Source of the DNA: Phycisphaerales bacterium
GTDB lineage: Bacteria; Planctomycetota; Phycisphaerae; Phycisphaerales; UBA1924
Length of the DNA: 64,000 nucleotides
NCBI GenBank assembly: GCA_029260395.1
Contig: JAJDDJ010000008.1
Span: 1 to 64,000, forward strand
Reading direction: 5' to 3'
Part shown: in pieces, positions 17,979 through 27,371 of the stretch
Position numbering within the stretch: the stretch's first letter is position 1
Layout of the letters: each line of letters starts with the position of its first letter
Position numbers and translations under genes: made by a program
Notes under the pieces: generated by a model
What the model saw: the letters and a program-made list of their open reading frames with translations, nothing else
Database searches by the model: none
Told to the model about the DNA's origin: nothing

Positions 17979-20678
17979 TCAACGGTTGATGACGTAGTTG
18001 GGATCCTCAGCCGACTCGATCCGCTTGGCGATCGATGCCAGGTGGGCCGCGGTGTAGCGATCGGGCTTGGCCTCGCCGGCCTTATCAACGATGGACTTGA
18101 CCTCATCGAGTTCCTGAGCCGCCATCGAGCTGATGGTCCGCAAGGCCGGGCTCGATGCGTTGTTGAGCAGCGCAAGCGTGATCAGACGATCGACGTGTTC
18201 CCGCTGAAGGTTTCGGCGGAAGCTCGAGACCATCGGCTTAGCGTCGCTGAAGCTCTTGGCCTTCTTCGTACTTGTGCATTCGCGCCACACGTTGTCGCGT
18301 ACACCTTCGAGCACCTCGCTCATGCGGAACGCATCGTCGCCCGCGCGGAATTCGTTGTCGTAGACCCGGCGAAGCGTGGTGGGGTTAATCAGCAGCGTCA
18401 TGCCGGTGGCCTGGATGCCCGCGACCACATCGTGCACGGGCACACTCGGGTCGCTCATCATTTCGTTCTGGCCCGCGGGGTCCCAGTAGTACTCCTTGCC
18501 CATGTGGCGGAGCAGCTCGGGGCTCAGGCCAAAGGCCTCGTCCTCGAAGGCGTTGGCCATGATGAGGTTCATGGCCTTGCGCTGCCTCGCCGCGGGCACG
18601 TCGGCGATCGCGGCCTCGCCGTCACCCTTGTGGTTGGTAGTCGAGAACGTGCCGCCGACCCAGCGCGAGGCGATGAACATCGCCTGCATCTGCGTGCTCA
18701 GCGTCTGGTTGTACCGCCTGCGGACAACCGACCACTCCTCGCCGTCCTTGGTGATGTCGTCGATCAGCTTGCTGCGTACCTCTTTGATGATGCCAAGCCG
18801 AGACTCGGCGAACTGCAGGTTGTCCGCGCCCATGTCCCACGTCTGGTTGCGCGGGTCGGAGCCCACGCTCATCTCCGGCTGGGGCAGCCAGATGAGGTCG
18901 GGCTCGTTGACGCGCTCGAGCAGCTTCTCGTGGTCCTTCTCGTCGCCGTACCCAAACGCGATCGCCCAGTGGTCGTACGGGCCAAGCTCGGCGGTGCTGA
19001 ACGGGCCTTGAACATCGCCCAAGTTGTGGTTGATGTTGACCGCTGCGTACTCCATAACCGAGCCGACCATCGGGCCGGTGAAGCCTTCGGTGTTGATCTC
19101 TTCAAGCGTGCGGATGGTGGACGAGGTCATGTTGTGCTGCAGGCCTAGGCAGTGCCCGACCTCGTGGGCGGAGATGTAGCGGATCATCGGGCCGAGGAAC
19201 TCTTCGGGCACGCCGTCAAGCAGAGCGGTGCTGTCCTCGACTTCGATGAGCCCGGCCGCCAGCGCTGTGCTGGCGAGGTCAAGGTTCATCGCCAGCATCC
19301 CGCCGATCCGGCACTGCGCGTCGTTGTGGCTCATCACGCGGACCGCTTCGGGCTCGGCCTGCATCTGCGCCCAGCGGTTTTGCAGCTCGGTGGCTTTGGC
19401 CTCGCGCAGATGGGGCGGGGTCACACGCACGCGCGGGTCCCACTGCGGATGCTCGGCGAAGAACGAGAGCGTCTCAGCGCCGAAGGTCTGCTCGACCAAG
19501 TCGGACGTCATGCTCTCGTACATGTTCTTGATGGCCCGCGTCAGGCCCTGGTGCCACACCACATCGGCGTCAAGAATCTCACCGGTGCGCGGGTTGGTAC
19601 GGCTCGGGCCGATTGCGTAGCCCTGGTCCGAGGCGTTCCACCGGAAGAAGTTGTAGCGAGTGTCCTCGGGGTCAAGGTCCATGTACGCCCCGCTGGTCGC
19701 GTCTTGCTGGCGGACCTCGAGCGCTCCCTCGATCCCGATGTCGCGGTAGGCGTGATTCCACAGCTCGATGCCTTCGCGGACGTACCGTCGGTACTCAACG
19801 GGCGCGGTGTGCTCGATGTACCACACGATCGGCTGGGCCGGCGGGCTCAGCCGCAGGTTCGGGTCGCGCTTCTCGAGGTTCCACCGCGTGATGTAACGCT
19901 CGGTGGTCTCCTGGTTGGAGGTCTTGGCAAAGTCCTGGTGCCAGTCGTAGAAGTAGCCCACGCGGGAGTCAGCCAGCCGGGGCTTGTAGCCCGCTGTGCC
20001 CTTGAGGGCACTGATCGAGTACGCGACGCGCGTCAGCCGGCCGTTGGGAGCGGGGGCCTCGAATTCGATCTCGATGTTCGATGGGAACGCTTTGGCCTTC
20101 GTGACGGTCGCGAGCTGGCCGTTGAGACCGCGGACCGAAGCGCCGTACTGGCCGTAGATCGAGCTTCCGAAGATCATGCCAGCCTGACCGACACCGATGG
20201 CGCTCAGGTCGATGACCGGCCTGCCGCCCTTCTTGGTGATGATCGGAACGCTGGCGATCACGCGGCCCGTGAACAACTGAGCAGTTGAGTCCTGCGCTTC
20301 CTTGTTGCCAGCGGTGCGCACGTTGAGGTTGGGCTCGATCAGCGCGAGCTGACCGTTGATCTCTTTCCAACTGGCGTAGATCGTCGGGCCCATCACGCCC
20401 GCCTGCGGGTCGCCGCCCGCGACGGTACAGGCGATCATCAGTTCCTGGCCCTCGAACCCGCTGGGCAGCACAGCCAGCAGCTTGCCGGACTCATCGGTGC
20501 GGTACAGCTCGTACAGCGGGCTCGATCCGTCGGCCACCGAGACTACCTCGGTGAAGCCCTCAGTAACTTTCTCAAACGGCGGGTAGTCGGGGCCGGCGGA
20601 GGCCGTCGAGCCAGCGCACGCGATCAGCGCGGAGGCAATCGCAGGCCTAAGGCAGCGGGAAAGGGAAGCGGTGCGCAC
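17979..20678 (-). CDS. Secreted zinc-dependent metalloprotease (DUF5117/DUF4953-type)
   Basis: 899 residues from the GTG at 20678, which has GGAGAT six bases upstream and opens a signal peptide (LRPAIASALIACAGSTASAG). The metzincin site HEVGHCLGLQH gives zinc ligands His505, His509 and His515 with catalytic Glu506, and GSVMEY follows as the Met-turn. The long N-terminal region (FTEVVSVADGSSPLYELY onward) resembles the DUF5117/5118 modules of planctomycete and Bacteroidetes metalloproteases. Probably periplasmic or extracellular. It is convergent with the S8 peptidase. Confidence 0.9.
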   Translation of the reverse strand: MRTASLSRCLRPAIASALIACAGSTASAGPDYPPFEKVTEGFTEVVSVADGSSPLYELYRTDESGKLLAVLPSGFEGQELMIACTVAGGDPQAGVMGPTIYASWKEINGQLALIEPNLNVRTAGNKEAQDSTAQLFTGRVIASVPIITKKGGRPVIDLSAIGVGQAGMIFGSSIYGQYGASVRGLNGQLATVTKAKAFPSNIEIEFEAPAPNGRLTRVAYSISALKGTAGYKPRLADSRVGYFYDWHQDFAKTSNQETTERYITRWNLEKRDPNLRLSPPAQPIVWYIEHTAPVEYRRYVREGIELWNHAYRDIGIEGALEVRQQDATSGAYMDLDPEDTRYNFFRWNASDQGYAIGPSRTNPRTGEILDADVVWHQGLTRAIKNMYESMTSDLVEQTFGAETLSFFAEHPQWDPRVRVTPPHLREAKATELQNRWAQMQAEPEAVRVMSHNDAQCRIGGMLAMNLDLASTALAAGLIEVEDSTALLDGVPEEFLGPMIRYISAHEVGHCLGLQHNMTSSTIRTLEEINTEGFTGPMVGSVMEYAAVNINHNLGDVQGPFSTAELGPYDHWAIAFGYGDEKDHEKLLERVNEPDLIWLPQPEMSVGSDPRNQTWDMGADNLQFAESRLGIIKEVRSKLIDDITKDGEEWSVVRRRYNQTLSTQMQAMFIASRWVGGTFSTTNHKGDGEAAIADVPAARQRKAMNLIMANAFEDEAFGLSPELLRHMGKEYYWDPAGQNEMMSDPSVPVHDVVAGIQATGMTLLINPTTLRRVYDNEFRAGDDAFRMSEVLEGVRDNVWRECTSTKKAKSFSDAKPMVSSFRRNLQREHVDRLITLALLNNASSPALRTISSMAAQELDEVKSIVDKAGEAKPDRYTAAHLASIAKRIESAEDPNYVINR

Positions 20679-20945
20679 GGTGGTATCTCCTGGTTGGGGG
20701 CTCAATGCGTCGGGGAAGAACCCCGGGTCGTCTGGCCCGGCCCGTGGGGCGAGCATCAATGGTCCTGCAAGCCAACGGGACTCCCCGCAGGCAACAGGGG
20801 GTGTACCGGGTGGGTTCCATCGGGTTCGCCTTGGCGGGGCGAGAGTTGAGGCTCGGTATACGGAGCAACACATCCGATGGCCACCGCCGTCCGAAGGGCT
20901 AGCATCGTCTGAGCGCCGGTCTAGGGCTTAGTCCCGAAGGTGCGT

Positions 20946-21032
20946 GGTGTGGTGGCCGAGCGGTTGAAGGCACACGACTTGAAATCGTGCAGACCTGAAA
21001 GGGTCTCGTGGGTTCGAATCCCACCCGCACCG
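20946..21032 (+). tRNA. tRNA-Ser (anticodon TGA)
   Basis: 87 bases, class II. Acceptor GGTGTGG/CCGCACC with one G-U pair, anticodon arm CACGA/TCGTG around CTTGAAA, an extended variable arm (CAGACCTGAAAGGGTCTC) and T arm GTGGG/CCCAC with TTCGAAT. Discriminator G is normal for serine tRNAs. Confidence 0.96.
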
Positions 21033-21103
21033 TTCTATTCCGGCATGTCGGGCAGCGGGCCGTCGAATTGGCGTGCGCGGCCCGGCCAACGGGTGCCCTC
21101 GCC

Positions 21104-22210
21104 ATGTCCGAACACCCAGTCACTATCCACCAACTCCTGTCGGCCATGCGGGCCAACGATGCCTCTGACCTGCACATCAAGGTCGGCTTGCCGCCGATCT
21201 ACCGCGTCGGCGGGCACCTTCGGCGCGTTCACGCCGAGGTGGTCAGCGAGGACGAAGCGGACCGCCTGTTCACCCCGATTCTCACCGAGGAGCTCCGCGA
21301 GCGGTACCGGCTCAAGGGCTCGATCGACTTCGCCTGGCACCTGCCCGACGGCGACCGCTTCCGCATCAACATGTTCAAGTCCGGCAACCACGCGCACGCG
21401 GCGGTCCGCAGGGTCCGTGCCGAAATCCCGACGTACGCCAACCTGCACCTGCCGCCGATCTACTCCAAGCTGACCGAGGGCGCCCAGCAGGGGCTGGTGC
21501 TGATCTGCGGCGTAACAGGCAGCGGCAAAAGCTCGACGCTGGCAGCCATGATTCAGCAGGTCAACGAGTCGCGCGATGTCAACATCGTCACCATCGAGGA
21601 CCCGATCGAATACAAGTTCACCCCGGCCAAGTCCATTATCTCCCAGCGAGAGGTCGGGATCGATGTGGCCGACTTTGCCACGGCCCTGCGATCGGTCGTC
21701 CGCCAAGACCCCGATGTGATCTTCATCGGAGAGATGCGGGATGCCGAGACGATCCTTGCGGGCATTCAGGCCGCAGAAACCGGGCACTTGGTCTTCGCGA
21801 CGCTGCACACCGCCGACACCATGCAGGCGCTGTCCCGAATGCTCGAGTTCTTCCCGCCCAACGAGCGAGACTTCGTACGCAACAGCCTCGCCAACACGCT
21901 GCTGGCCGTGTGCGCGCAGATGCTCCTGCCCGCGTCGGCGGAATTCGAGACCAAGGTCGTGCCCGCGGTCGAGGTGCTCGTCGTCAACAGCGTGGTGCGC
22001 ACCAAGATCGCCGACGGCGACGACGCGGACCTGCCCTCGGTTATCGCCAGCCACCGCGCCCACGGCATGTGCAGCTTCAATGACTCGCTCGCCGCGCTGG
22101 TGGAGAAAGAAGCCGTCCCGCTTCGGATCGCGCTCCAGCACTCGCCCAACCGGTCGCAGCTCGAAAGTGGCCTGCGGGGTATGCGCATCAGCGACCAGAC
22201 CCTCGGCTGA
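21104..22210 (+). CDS. pilT: PilT-type twitching motility ATPase
   Basis: 368 residues from the ATG at 21104; an in-frame start at 21008 lies within the tRNA and is rejected. The family motifs are complete: Walker A GVTGSGKSST (136-145), Asp box VTIEDPIEY (162-170), Walker B DVIFIGEMRD (204-213) and His box HLVFATLHT (228-236). PilT hexamers power type IV pilus retraction at the inner membrane. No other pil genes are in the window. PilU-type paralogs look similar, so the subtype is less sure. Confidence 0.93.
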   Translation: MSEHPVTIHQLLSAMRANDASDLHIKVGLPPIYRVGGHLRRVHAEVVSEDEADRLFTPILTEELRERYRLKGSIDFAWHLPDGDRFRINMFKSGNHAHAAVRRVRAEIPTYANLHLPPIYSKLTEGAQQGLVLICGVTGSGKSSTLAAMIQQVNESRDVNIVTIEDPIEYKFTPAKSIISQREVGIDVADFATALRSVVRQDPDVIFIGEMRDAETILAGIQAAETGHLVFATLHTADTMQALSRMLEFFPPNERDFVRNSLANTLLAVCAQMLLPASAEFETKVVPAVEVLVVNSVVRTKIADGDDADLPSVIASHRAHGMCSFNDSLAALVEKEAVPLRIALQHSPNRSQLESGLRGMRISDQTLG

Positions 22211-22235
22211 GTGTGTTGCCCTGTGGCATCACGGC

Positions 22236-22859
22236 TCAGAACCGAAAGCGGAACTGCGCGTAGAGGCTGTCCTCGCTGTGGTTGCTCGTCGTCAGCCCGA
22301 ACTGCTCGGGGTTGGTGCCCATCAGCTCATAGCCCATCCGCAGATCGACCCTGTTGGAAAGCCCGACCTTCGCCTCAGCGCCAAAGACTACAGCCTTGAT
22401 GCCCGGCGTCAGCTCCCGCTGCCAGCCCTTGCCCGCCAGCCAGAACCGCTCGCCGACCGGCACCTTGAACATGGCAAAGCCAGCGGTGAGCGGTGCCGAG
22501 CCGTCGGGCGCGAGCACCCGCTGAGTCGGTGCGAACCCTGCGGGCGCAGCGAGAAACTCGGCATCGGTTGTTCCCAGCGGCAGCCCGGTTGCTACGTCAT
22601 CAATCAAGAGCTCAGCAGCGGGCGCACTGAGATCGTCGATGTCCGCGGGCCTGATCGGCGCCGCGGCTGAGCCAGCCATCTCATCAGAGGACCGCGCGGT
22701 CTCTGGCACCTGGAATCGGGCCGGAGCCGCCAATGCCGGGTCGATCATCGGATCGAACGGCTGGGGGTCCAGAGCGTGCGCATCAGACGAAGCCGACCAG
22801 AACGAAGCGGCTGTCAACACCGAGATGAGAAGGCTGCGGACGGGCCGCGGCATGGTCAT
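22236..22859 (-). CDS. Exported protein with outer-membrane-like C-terminus
   Basis: 207 residues. A signal peptide (about 1-29, ending SDAHA-L) precedes a Pro/Ala-rich middle, then a region with alternating hydrophobics (VDLRMGYELMG) ending in LYAQFRFRF. A terminal aromatic with alternating residues is the usual beta-signal of outer-membrane beta-barrel proteins. No family recognised. It is convergent with pilT, 25 bases apart. Confidence 0.65.
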   Translation of the reverse strand: MTMPRPVRSLLISVLTAASFWSASSDAHALDPQPFDPMIDPALAAPARFQVPETARSSDEMAGSAAAPIRPADIDDLSAPAAELLIDDVATGLPLGTTDAEFLAAPAGFAPTQRVLAPDGSAPLTAGFAMFKVPVGERFWLAGKGWQRELTPGIKAVVFGAEAKVGLSNRVDLRMGYELMGTNPEQFGLTTSNHSEDSLYAQFRFRF

Positions 22860-22943
22860 ACCCCACGATCAGAAGCGATCAGAGACGCTGCTTCCAATCG
22901 GAAGTATAGGGCCAAGTCGGCCATTTCTGTGTAACAACCAGTC

Positions 22944-23696
22944 TTACGCGCTCGTCAGAGGGCACAGGCCAGCCCGGATAGCGATCCTGGCGAGTTCGAC
23001 CCGGTTGGAGGCGGTGAGCTTGTTGCCCAGCGCCACCCTGTGCCACTCGACGGTCTTGACGCTGCGGTGCAGGGCCTTGGCGATGTCCGCCGTCGAGAGC
23101 CCCATGCCGATGTGGGTCAGCACTTCCAGCTCTCGCTTTGTAAGGGCTTCGAGCGGGCCAAGATCGTCGTGGACCGCACGAACCAGCTCGTGCCCATCGC
23201 CTTGGGCATTTTGCGATGATTCGCTTGGGCTGGCATCGGACGAGACCAGCAGCACCCGGCCGATGCCCTCGCCGCGAGCACTCAGCGGGCGGAAGCTGTC
23301 GTGGGCAAGCCGTCCTCGAACGAGTCCTATAAGCGTGATTCCAGCGGAGGTGCTCAACGCTCGCCGAAGGATCCGGAGACGTTCCTCAGCGAGCGGCGAT
23401 GGATACAGATCGGTGAGAGCCAGCGGCATGCCCTGGTCGGGCACCAGAAGCTGCTCGTTAAAGGCTTCATTGGAGTGTTCGATCGCGCCGGTTTGGTCAA
23501 CGACCGCGACTCGGCACGAGCTATCGCGCATGAGCGCGGTCCATAGGACCGAGTCGTCGGCGGGGTTGCGGCTCGGCGGGATAGCGGGGATGTGCTCGTC
23601 CATGGCGTGATGCTCGTTCCTTCCGGCGCTGACACCGATACCTCGGGCGCGGGCCGGAATGGGGAGGGCGGCGTGGGCTCCGTTCTGGGTCTGCAT
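22944..23696 (-). CDS. LuxR-type transcriptional regulator with PAS-like sensor
   Basis: 250 residues from the ATG at 23696 (GGGAGAG upstream; the open frame extends further back without a better start). The C-terminus is a LuxR/GerE helix-turn-helix: LTKRELEVLTHIGMGLSTAD followed by IAKALHRSVKTVEWHR. The middle (CRVAVVDQTGAIEHSNEAF) has the pattern of a PAS domain, so a small-molecule or redox cue is plausible. The promoter region is shared with the divergent LOG-family gene. Confidence 0.85.
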   Translation of the reverse strand: MQTQNGAHAALPIPARARGIGVSAGRNEHHAMDEHIPAIPPSRNPADDSVLWTALMRDSSCRVAVVDQTGAIEHSNEAFNEQLLVPDQGMPLALTDLYPSPLAEERLRILRRALSTSAGITLIGLVRGRLAHDSFRPLSARGEGIGRVLLVSSDASPSESSQNAQGDGHELVRAVHDDLGPLEALTKRELEVLTHIGMGLSTADIAKALHRSVKTVEWHRVALGNKLTASNRVELARIAIRAGLCPLTSA

Positions 23697-24041
23697 AGCG
23701 GTCTCTCCCAAGCTGCGACGCGGGCCCGTCAGTGGGTTTCCCGCGAGGTGAACTTTCAGGCTTACCGGACGAACCGAGAGCCTGGCGACCACTCATAGGA
23801 CGGACGCAACAACACCCGCGCAAACCGTGGGCGCGGGGGGCCATGACTTTGTAGTTTTTTTGATCGCGCTCCGATTCGCCCGAAAGGGGCTCGGCACCCA
23901 GCGACCGTTACTCTCACTGCCAATCAGTGCGGAGAAGCGATCTGCTATGGGCCATGCTTTCACTGGTTATTTGTGGAACCCTTCGCCTGGCCCGTGCGCG
24001 CAACCGCTGACCCGGCTGCGTGATAGCCTGCCGGGCGACTC
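23697..24041. other. Divergent intergenic region, luxR-type and LOG genes
   Basis: About 345 bases between divergent starts. Promoters for both genes must lie here, but I see no clear -35/-10 pair or repeat that I would defend. Confidence 0.4.
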
Positions 24042-24872
24042 ATGGCCGCTAAAGGGCCCCAACGAAACGGATTCAATTTGCTTGACACAGACCCCAATCC
24101 AACCGACCGCCAGCCCGCTGATCAATCTGCCACCCCGCGTGACCACCTGCCCAAGCCCGTGGAGATCAGGGGCCACGACTCCCAGTTTCTCACCGGCCCT
24201 CGCGCCCGGCTTGAAGAACTCGCCCGCGTCCTTCGGATCTCGACCGAGTTCATCCGCGGCTTTCGCGCGCTGCACTTTGTCGGGCCGTGCGTGACGGTCT
24301 TTGGCTCCGCCCGGTTCACCGAGGACCACCGCTACTACCAGCTCGCCCGCGATACGGGCAAGGCCCTCGCCGAGGCCAAGCTCACGGTGATGACCGGGGG
24401 AGGGCCGGGCGTGATGGAGGCCGCCAACCGCGGGGCCAAAGAAGGCGGCGGCAAGAGCATCGGCTGCAACATCGAGCTGCCCCATGAGCAGGAGCCCAAC
24501 CCTTACCTCGATAAGTTCGTCGAGTTCAGGTACTTCTTTGTGCGCAAGGTCATGCTCGTGAAGTACTCGGCCGCGTTTGTCGTGTGCCCCGGCGGGTTCG
24601 GCACCATGGACGAAGTGTTCGAGACGCTCACCCTCGTCCAGACCGCCAAGATCGGGCACTTCCCGGTGGTGCTGATGGGCGTTGAATTCTGGACGCCGAT
24701 GCTCGACTTCCTCCGCAACAGGATGGTGGCCCAAGGCACGATCGGCGCGGACGATCTTGATCTGATCACGCTGACCGATGACCCGGCGGTCGCGGTCGCG
24801 GCTGCGGCCCGCGCGGTCGCCGGCAAGCCCCCGGTACCCAAGCCGAACCCGCTGCTTGCCGAGAGCACGTGA
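24042..24872 (+). CDS. LOG-family protein (nucleoside monophosphate phosphoribohydrolase-like)
   Basis: 276 residues. It has both LOG signatures: GGGPGVMEAANR (119-130) and PGGFGTMDE (183-191), in a Rossmann-type fold; older annotations call this 'lysine decarboxylase'. Characterised members hydrolyse AMP or cytokinin nucleotides to the free base and ribose-5-phosphate. The N-terminal 45 residues are extra and disordered-looking, so a later start is possible. apt, the enzyme that recycles adenine, is 1.1 kb downstream. Confidence 0.88.
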   Translation: MAAKGPQRNGFNLLDTDPNPTDRQPADQSATPRDHLPKPVEIRGHDSQFLTGPRARLEELARVLRISTEFIRGFRALHFVGPCVTVFGSARFTEDHRYYQLARDTGKALAEAKLTVMTGGGPGVMEAANRGAKEGGGKSIGCNIELPHEQEPNPYLDKFVEFRYFFVRKVMLVKYSAAFVVCPGGFGTMDEVFETLTLVQTAKIGHFPVVLMGVEFWTPMLDFLRNRMVAQGTIGADDLDLITLTDDPAVAVAAAARAVAGKPPVPKPNPLLAEST

Positions 24873-24875
24873 ACG

Positions 24876-25556
24876 TCAGGCTTGCTTAGGTGTGGACTCG
24901 CCGCACTCGGGGCAGGTCGCGAGTTCGTGCACGTCGTAGCCGCAAGCGACGCATTGCGCCCGGCGATTGCGCACCAGCGCGCGCACGCGGCCGGGCGCTA
25001 TGAGCAGCACGCCCCAGATCGCGGCGTGGATCGGCGCATTGGCGAAAAGCCCCAGCCAGTTCGGGCGGAGGGGGATGCTGGTGTCAGCGCCGATGAACCC
25101 CATCCGCACAGACCGTGGGTCGTCGTAATGAAAAATCTCAGCCTGCCATGCCATCGAGGGCCACGGCCATCCGAATGCCCAGATCCAAACGCCCTCAGGA
25201 TCGTGCCCGTCTTTTGGGAGCGCAAGCCACCACGGCTTTAGCGGCAGGTCGCCATGTCTTGCAATGAGCTGCGGCGTGCTCATTTCATAATGTGGCGGAT
25301 TTGAGAAATAGGCGTCGAAGTCATTCCAGAACGCAACACGCACAAATGGGTGCTCGACAAGATTCCATCGCCGCGGATAGCCGTTGACATCCTGTGAGCG
25401 GACTTCGCGTCGACTCTCGCCAAGGCTTGTCCGAAATGGACGCATCCACTTACTAGCGCTCCCAAGCACCATCCCCGTCAGCGCGCTCGAAACCAGCCCG
25501 AGCAGCAGCAAGCCGACGGCGAGCCTAAGCGGATGGTGCTTGTGATAACGGCCCAT
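24876..25556 (-). CDS. Membrane protein with C-terminal zinc ribbon, unknown function
   Basis: 226 residues from the ATG at 25556 (MGRYHKHHPLRLAVG). It has an N-terminal membrane helix (about 10-32), a soluble middle rich in Trp and Pro, a second helix (IHAAIWGVLLIAPG) and a C-terminal ribbon CVACGYDVHELATCPECG. The CxxCxYD...CPECG pattern recurs in other genes of this window. An upstream in-frame start at 25730 would overlap the next gene and is rejected. It ends three bases from the LOG gene on the other strand. Confidence 0.7.
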   Translation of the reverse strand: MGRYHKHHPLRLAVGLLLLGLVSSALTGMVLGSASKWMRPFRTSLGESRREVRSQDVNGYPRRWNLVEHPFVRVAFWNDFDAYFSNPPHYEMSTPQLIARHGDLPLKPWWLALPKDGHDPEGVWIWAFGWPWPSMAWQAEIFHYDDPRSVRMGFIGADTSIPLRPNWLGLFANAPIHAAIWGVLLIAPGRVRALVRNRRAQCVACGYDVHELATCPECGESTPKQA

Positions 25557-25570
25557 CGCACCAGCGTACC

Positions 25571-25846
25571 TCAACTCGGCGGCAACTCGGCCGGGGCGTG
25601 CGCTTCTTTCCACCACCGCACCAATCCCCGTATGTTGAGCGCCCCAAAGATCAGGTTTGCCAGAATCCCCGCGACGCTGGCCGCCATGAAGTTGAACGCG
25701 ATGAAGCTGATGTTCGCGCCGATGCCCCACACCCAGCCGGACCGCTGCTTGTTGCCGAGCTTGTAGGCGGAGGCGGCGGTGCAGACCATGGCGATCCAGT
25801 CCACGCCGTAGTACCCAAAGAGCCAGTCGGTCGGGTTGGATGCCAT
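25571..25846 (-). CDS. Small PnuC-like integral membrane protein
   Basis: 91 residues with three likely membrane helices (about 8-28, 38-55, 57-75). The run KLGNKQRSGWVWGIGANISF resembles the repeat unit of PnuC/SWEET-type transporters, at about half length. Such short proteins may dimerise, but no substrate can be assigned. It sits upstream of the zinc-ribbon membrane gene on the same strand. Confidence 0.65.
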   Translation of the reverse strand: MASNPTDWLFGYYGVDWIAMVCTAASAYKLGNKQRSGWVWGIGANISFIAFNFMAASVAGILANLIFGALNIRGLVRWWKEAHAPAELPPS

Positions 25847-25967
25847 CGTTGGTCCTTGTCAGGTGTTGGAAGCGTCCGTGAGTAAGCGGGCTGTGTGCTC
25901 TACACTGCGTGCCGAGTCATGGCCCCATCTCCCCGAGCGCAGCCGCGTGCTGCTTCTGGAGCGTCCA

Positions 25968-26492
25968 ATGCCCGAATCGCTGCGACGGCTGATCCTTGAT
26001 GTGCCCGACTTTCCAAAGCCGGGCGTGGTGTACAAGGACTTTACGCCGCTCTTGGGCGATCCATCGGCGCTGGCATTGGCGGTCGAGCTGATGGCCAATC
26101 CGTACCGAGGCATGGGCGTTCGGCACGTGGTGGGCGCGGAGTCGCGCGGGTTCATCTTTGGGACCGCCATCGCCCAGGCGCTTTCGGCGGGGTTCGTGCC
26201 CATCCGCAAGCCCGGCAAGCTGCCCAGGGAAGTACTCGCCGAGGAGTACGACCTCGAATACGGCAGCGACCGCGTAGAGCTGCACGCCGATGCGCTCACC
26301 CCCGGCTCGAACGTGCTGCTGGTGGACGACCTGCTCGCGACGGGCGGCACGCTCGGTGCGTGCGGCAGGCTGGTCGAGCGGTGCGGCGGGCACTTGATCG
26401 GTGTGACGGTGCTGATCGAGTTGGACTTTCTCAAGGGCCGGGACAAGCTGGCGCACCTAGGCGATATCCACTCTGTCGTGCGGTACGCATGA
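25968..26492 (+). CDS. apt: Adenine phosphoribosyltransferase
   Basis: 174 residues from the ATG at 25968. The fold markers are DFPKPGVVYKDFTPLL (14-29), GAESRGFIFG (57-66) and the PRPP loop VLLVDDLLATGGT (116-128). It converts adenine plus PRPP to AMP. The alternative upstream start at 25836 would overlap the divergent PnuC-like gene. The next gene begins at or just after its stop, so the two are probably co-transcribed. Confidence 0.95.
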   Translation: MPESLRRLILDVPDFPKPGVVYKDFTPLLGDPSALALAVELMANPYRGMGVRHVVGAESRGFIFGTAIAQALSAGFVPIRKPGKLPREVLAEEYDLEYGSDRVELHADALTPGSNVLLVDDLLATGGTLGACGRLVERCGGHLIGVTVLIELDFLKGRDKLAHLGDIHSVVRYA

Positions 26493-26512
26493 CCTCGCGA
26501 GGAGCACGACTC

Positions 26513-27319
26513 ATGCAGCAGCGATTCATGGCTTTGGTTGCGGTGGTGATGGCAGTAGGGTCGTTCGCGTGCGCGCAGCCGGAGGCTCTACCCGCCCCGG
26601 GCGTTGAACTGCTGACGATCGACGTGGACGGCCGGTCGTACCCGTACGCGGTGTACCGCTCGCCTCATCTGAAGCCCGATGAGCCAGCGCCGATGGTCGT
26701 CTTCCTGCACGGGTACGGCGAGTGCGGAACCGACGGCACCAAGCAGCTCGCGGTCGGCCTCATGCCGGCGATCATGCTGAACAACGAACGCTGGCCAGCG
26801 GTGGTGCTGCTGCCGCAGAAGCCGGACGGAGAGAGCCAGTGGGAGGACCACACAGACGCAGTTCTCGCGATGATGGATGCCGTGGTGCGCACACACAACG
26901 TGGACCCGCAGCGCATCGCGCTGACGGGCCTGAGCCAGGGCGGGCACGGCTCGTTCGTGATCGGGGCTCGCTACCCCGAGCGTTTCTGCGCGGTCGCGCC
27001 CGTGTGCGGGTATGTGGGCTGGCACGAGTACGAGCCCGACCAAGCACGCTGGCCGCCGAACTGGGTGACCGATTCGGAGGACCCGCAGGTGCAGGAGCTC
27101 GCAGTGGGTCTTGCGGGGCTGCCTGTCTGGGCGTTCCACGGCGACAAGGATAACGTGGTGCCGATGAGCCAGACGCAGCTCGCGGTAGACGCGATCAAGC
27201 AAGACAATGCCAGCGCGAAGCTGACGGTGCTCGAAGGCGTTTGGCACGACGCGTGGATCAAGGCGTACGCAGACCCCGAGCTTGCGGCGTGGCTCCTGAA
27301 GGACCGCTCGGCGGAGTGA
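26513..27319 (+). CDS. Secreted alpha/beta hydrolase (esterase-like)
   Basis: 268 residues. I chose the ATG at 26513 because GAGGAG lies nine bases upstream and it opens a signal peptide (MALVAVVMAVGSFACAQ); an ATG at 26489 overlapping the apt stop is also possible. Hydrolase features: oxyanion HGYGE (66-70), nucleophile elbow GLSQGG with Ser141, acid in GDKDNVVP (Asp211 or Asp213) and His245 (GVWHDAW). It resembles feruloyl-esterase/PHB-depolymerase-like lipoprotein hydrolases. Periplasmic; substrate unknown. Confidence 0.85.
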   Translation: MQQRFMALVAVVMAVGSFACAQPEALPAPGVELLTIDVDGRSYPYAVYRSPHLKPDEPAPMVVFLHGYGECGTDGTKQLAVGLMPAIMLNNERWPAVVLLPQKPDGESQWEDHTDAVLAMMDAVVRTHNVDPQRIALTGLSQGGHGSFVIGARYPERFCAVAPVCGYVGWHEYEPDQARWPPNWVTDSEDPQVQELAVGLAGLPVWAFHGDKDNVVPMSQTQLAVDAIKQDNASAKLTVLEGVWHDAWIKAYADPELAAWLLKDRSAE

Positions 27320-27371
27320 GCAGGATCAAGGGCGGGACGCCCGTACCGCAACCCGTGCCAAGAGGGCTTGT

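Noticed and set aside
21008-21103. Upstream start of pilT inside tRNA-Ser
   Set aside because: Overlaps the tRNA and adds a non-homologous extension; the ATG at 21104 matches the PilT family start.
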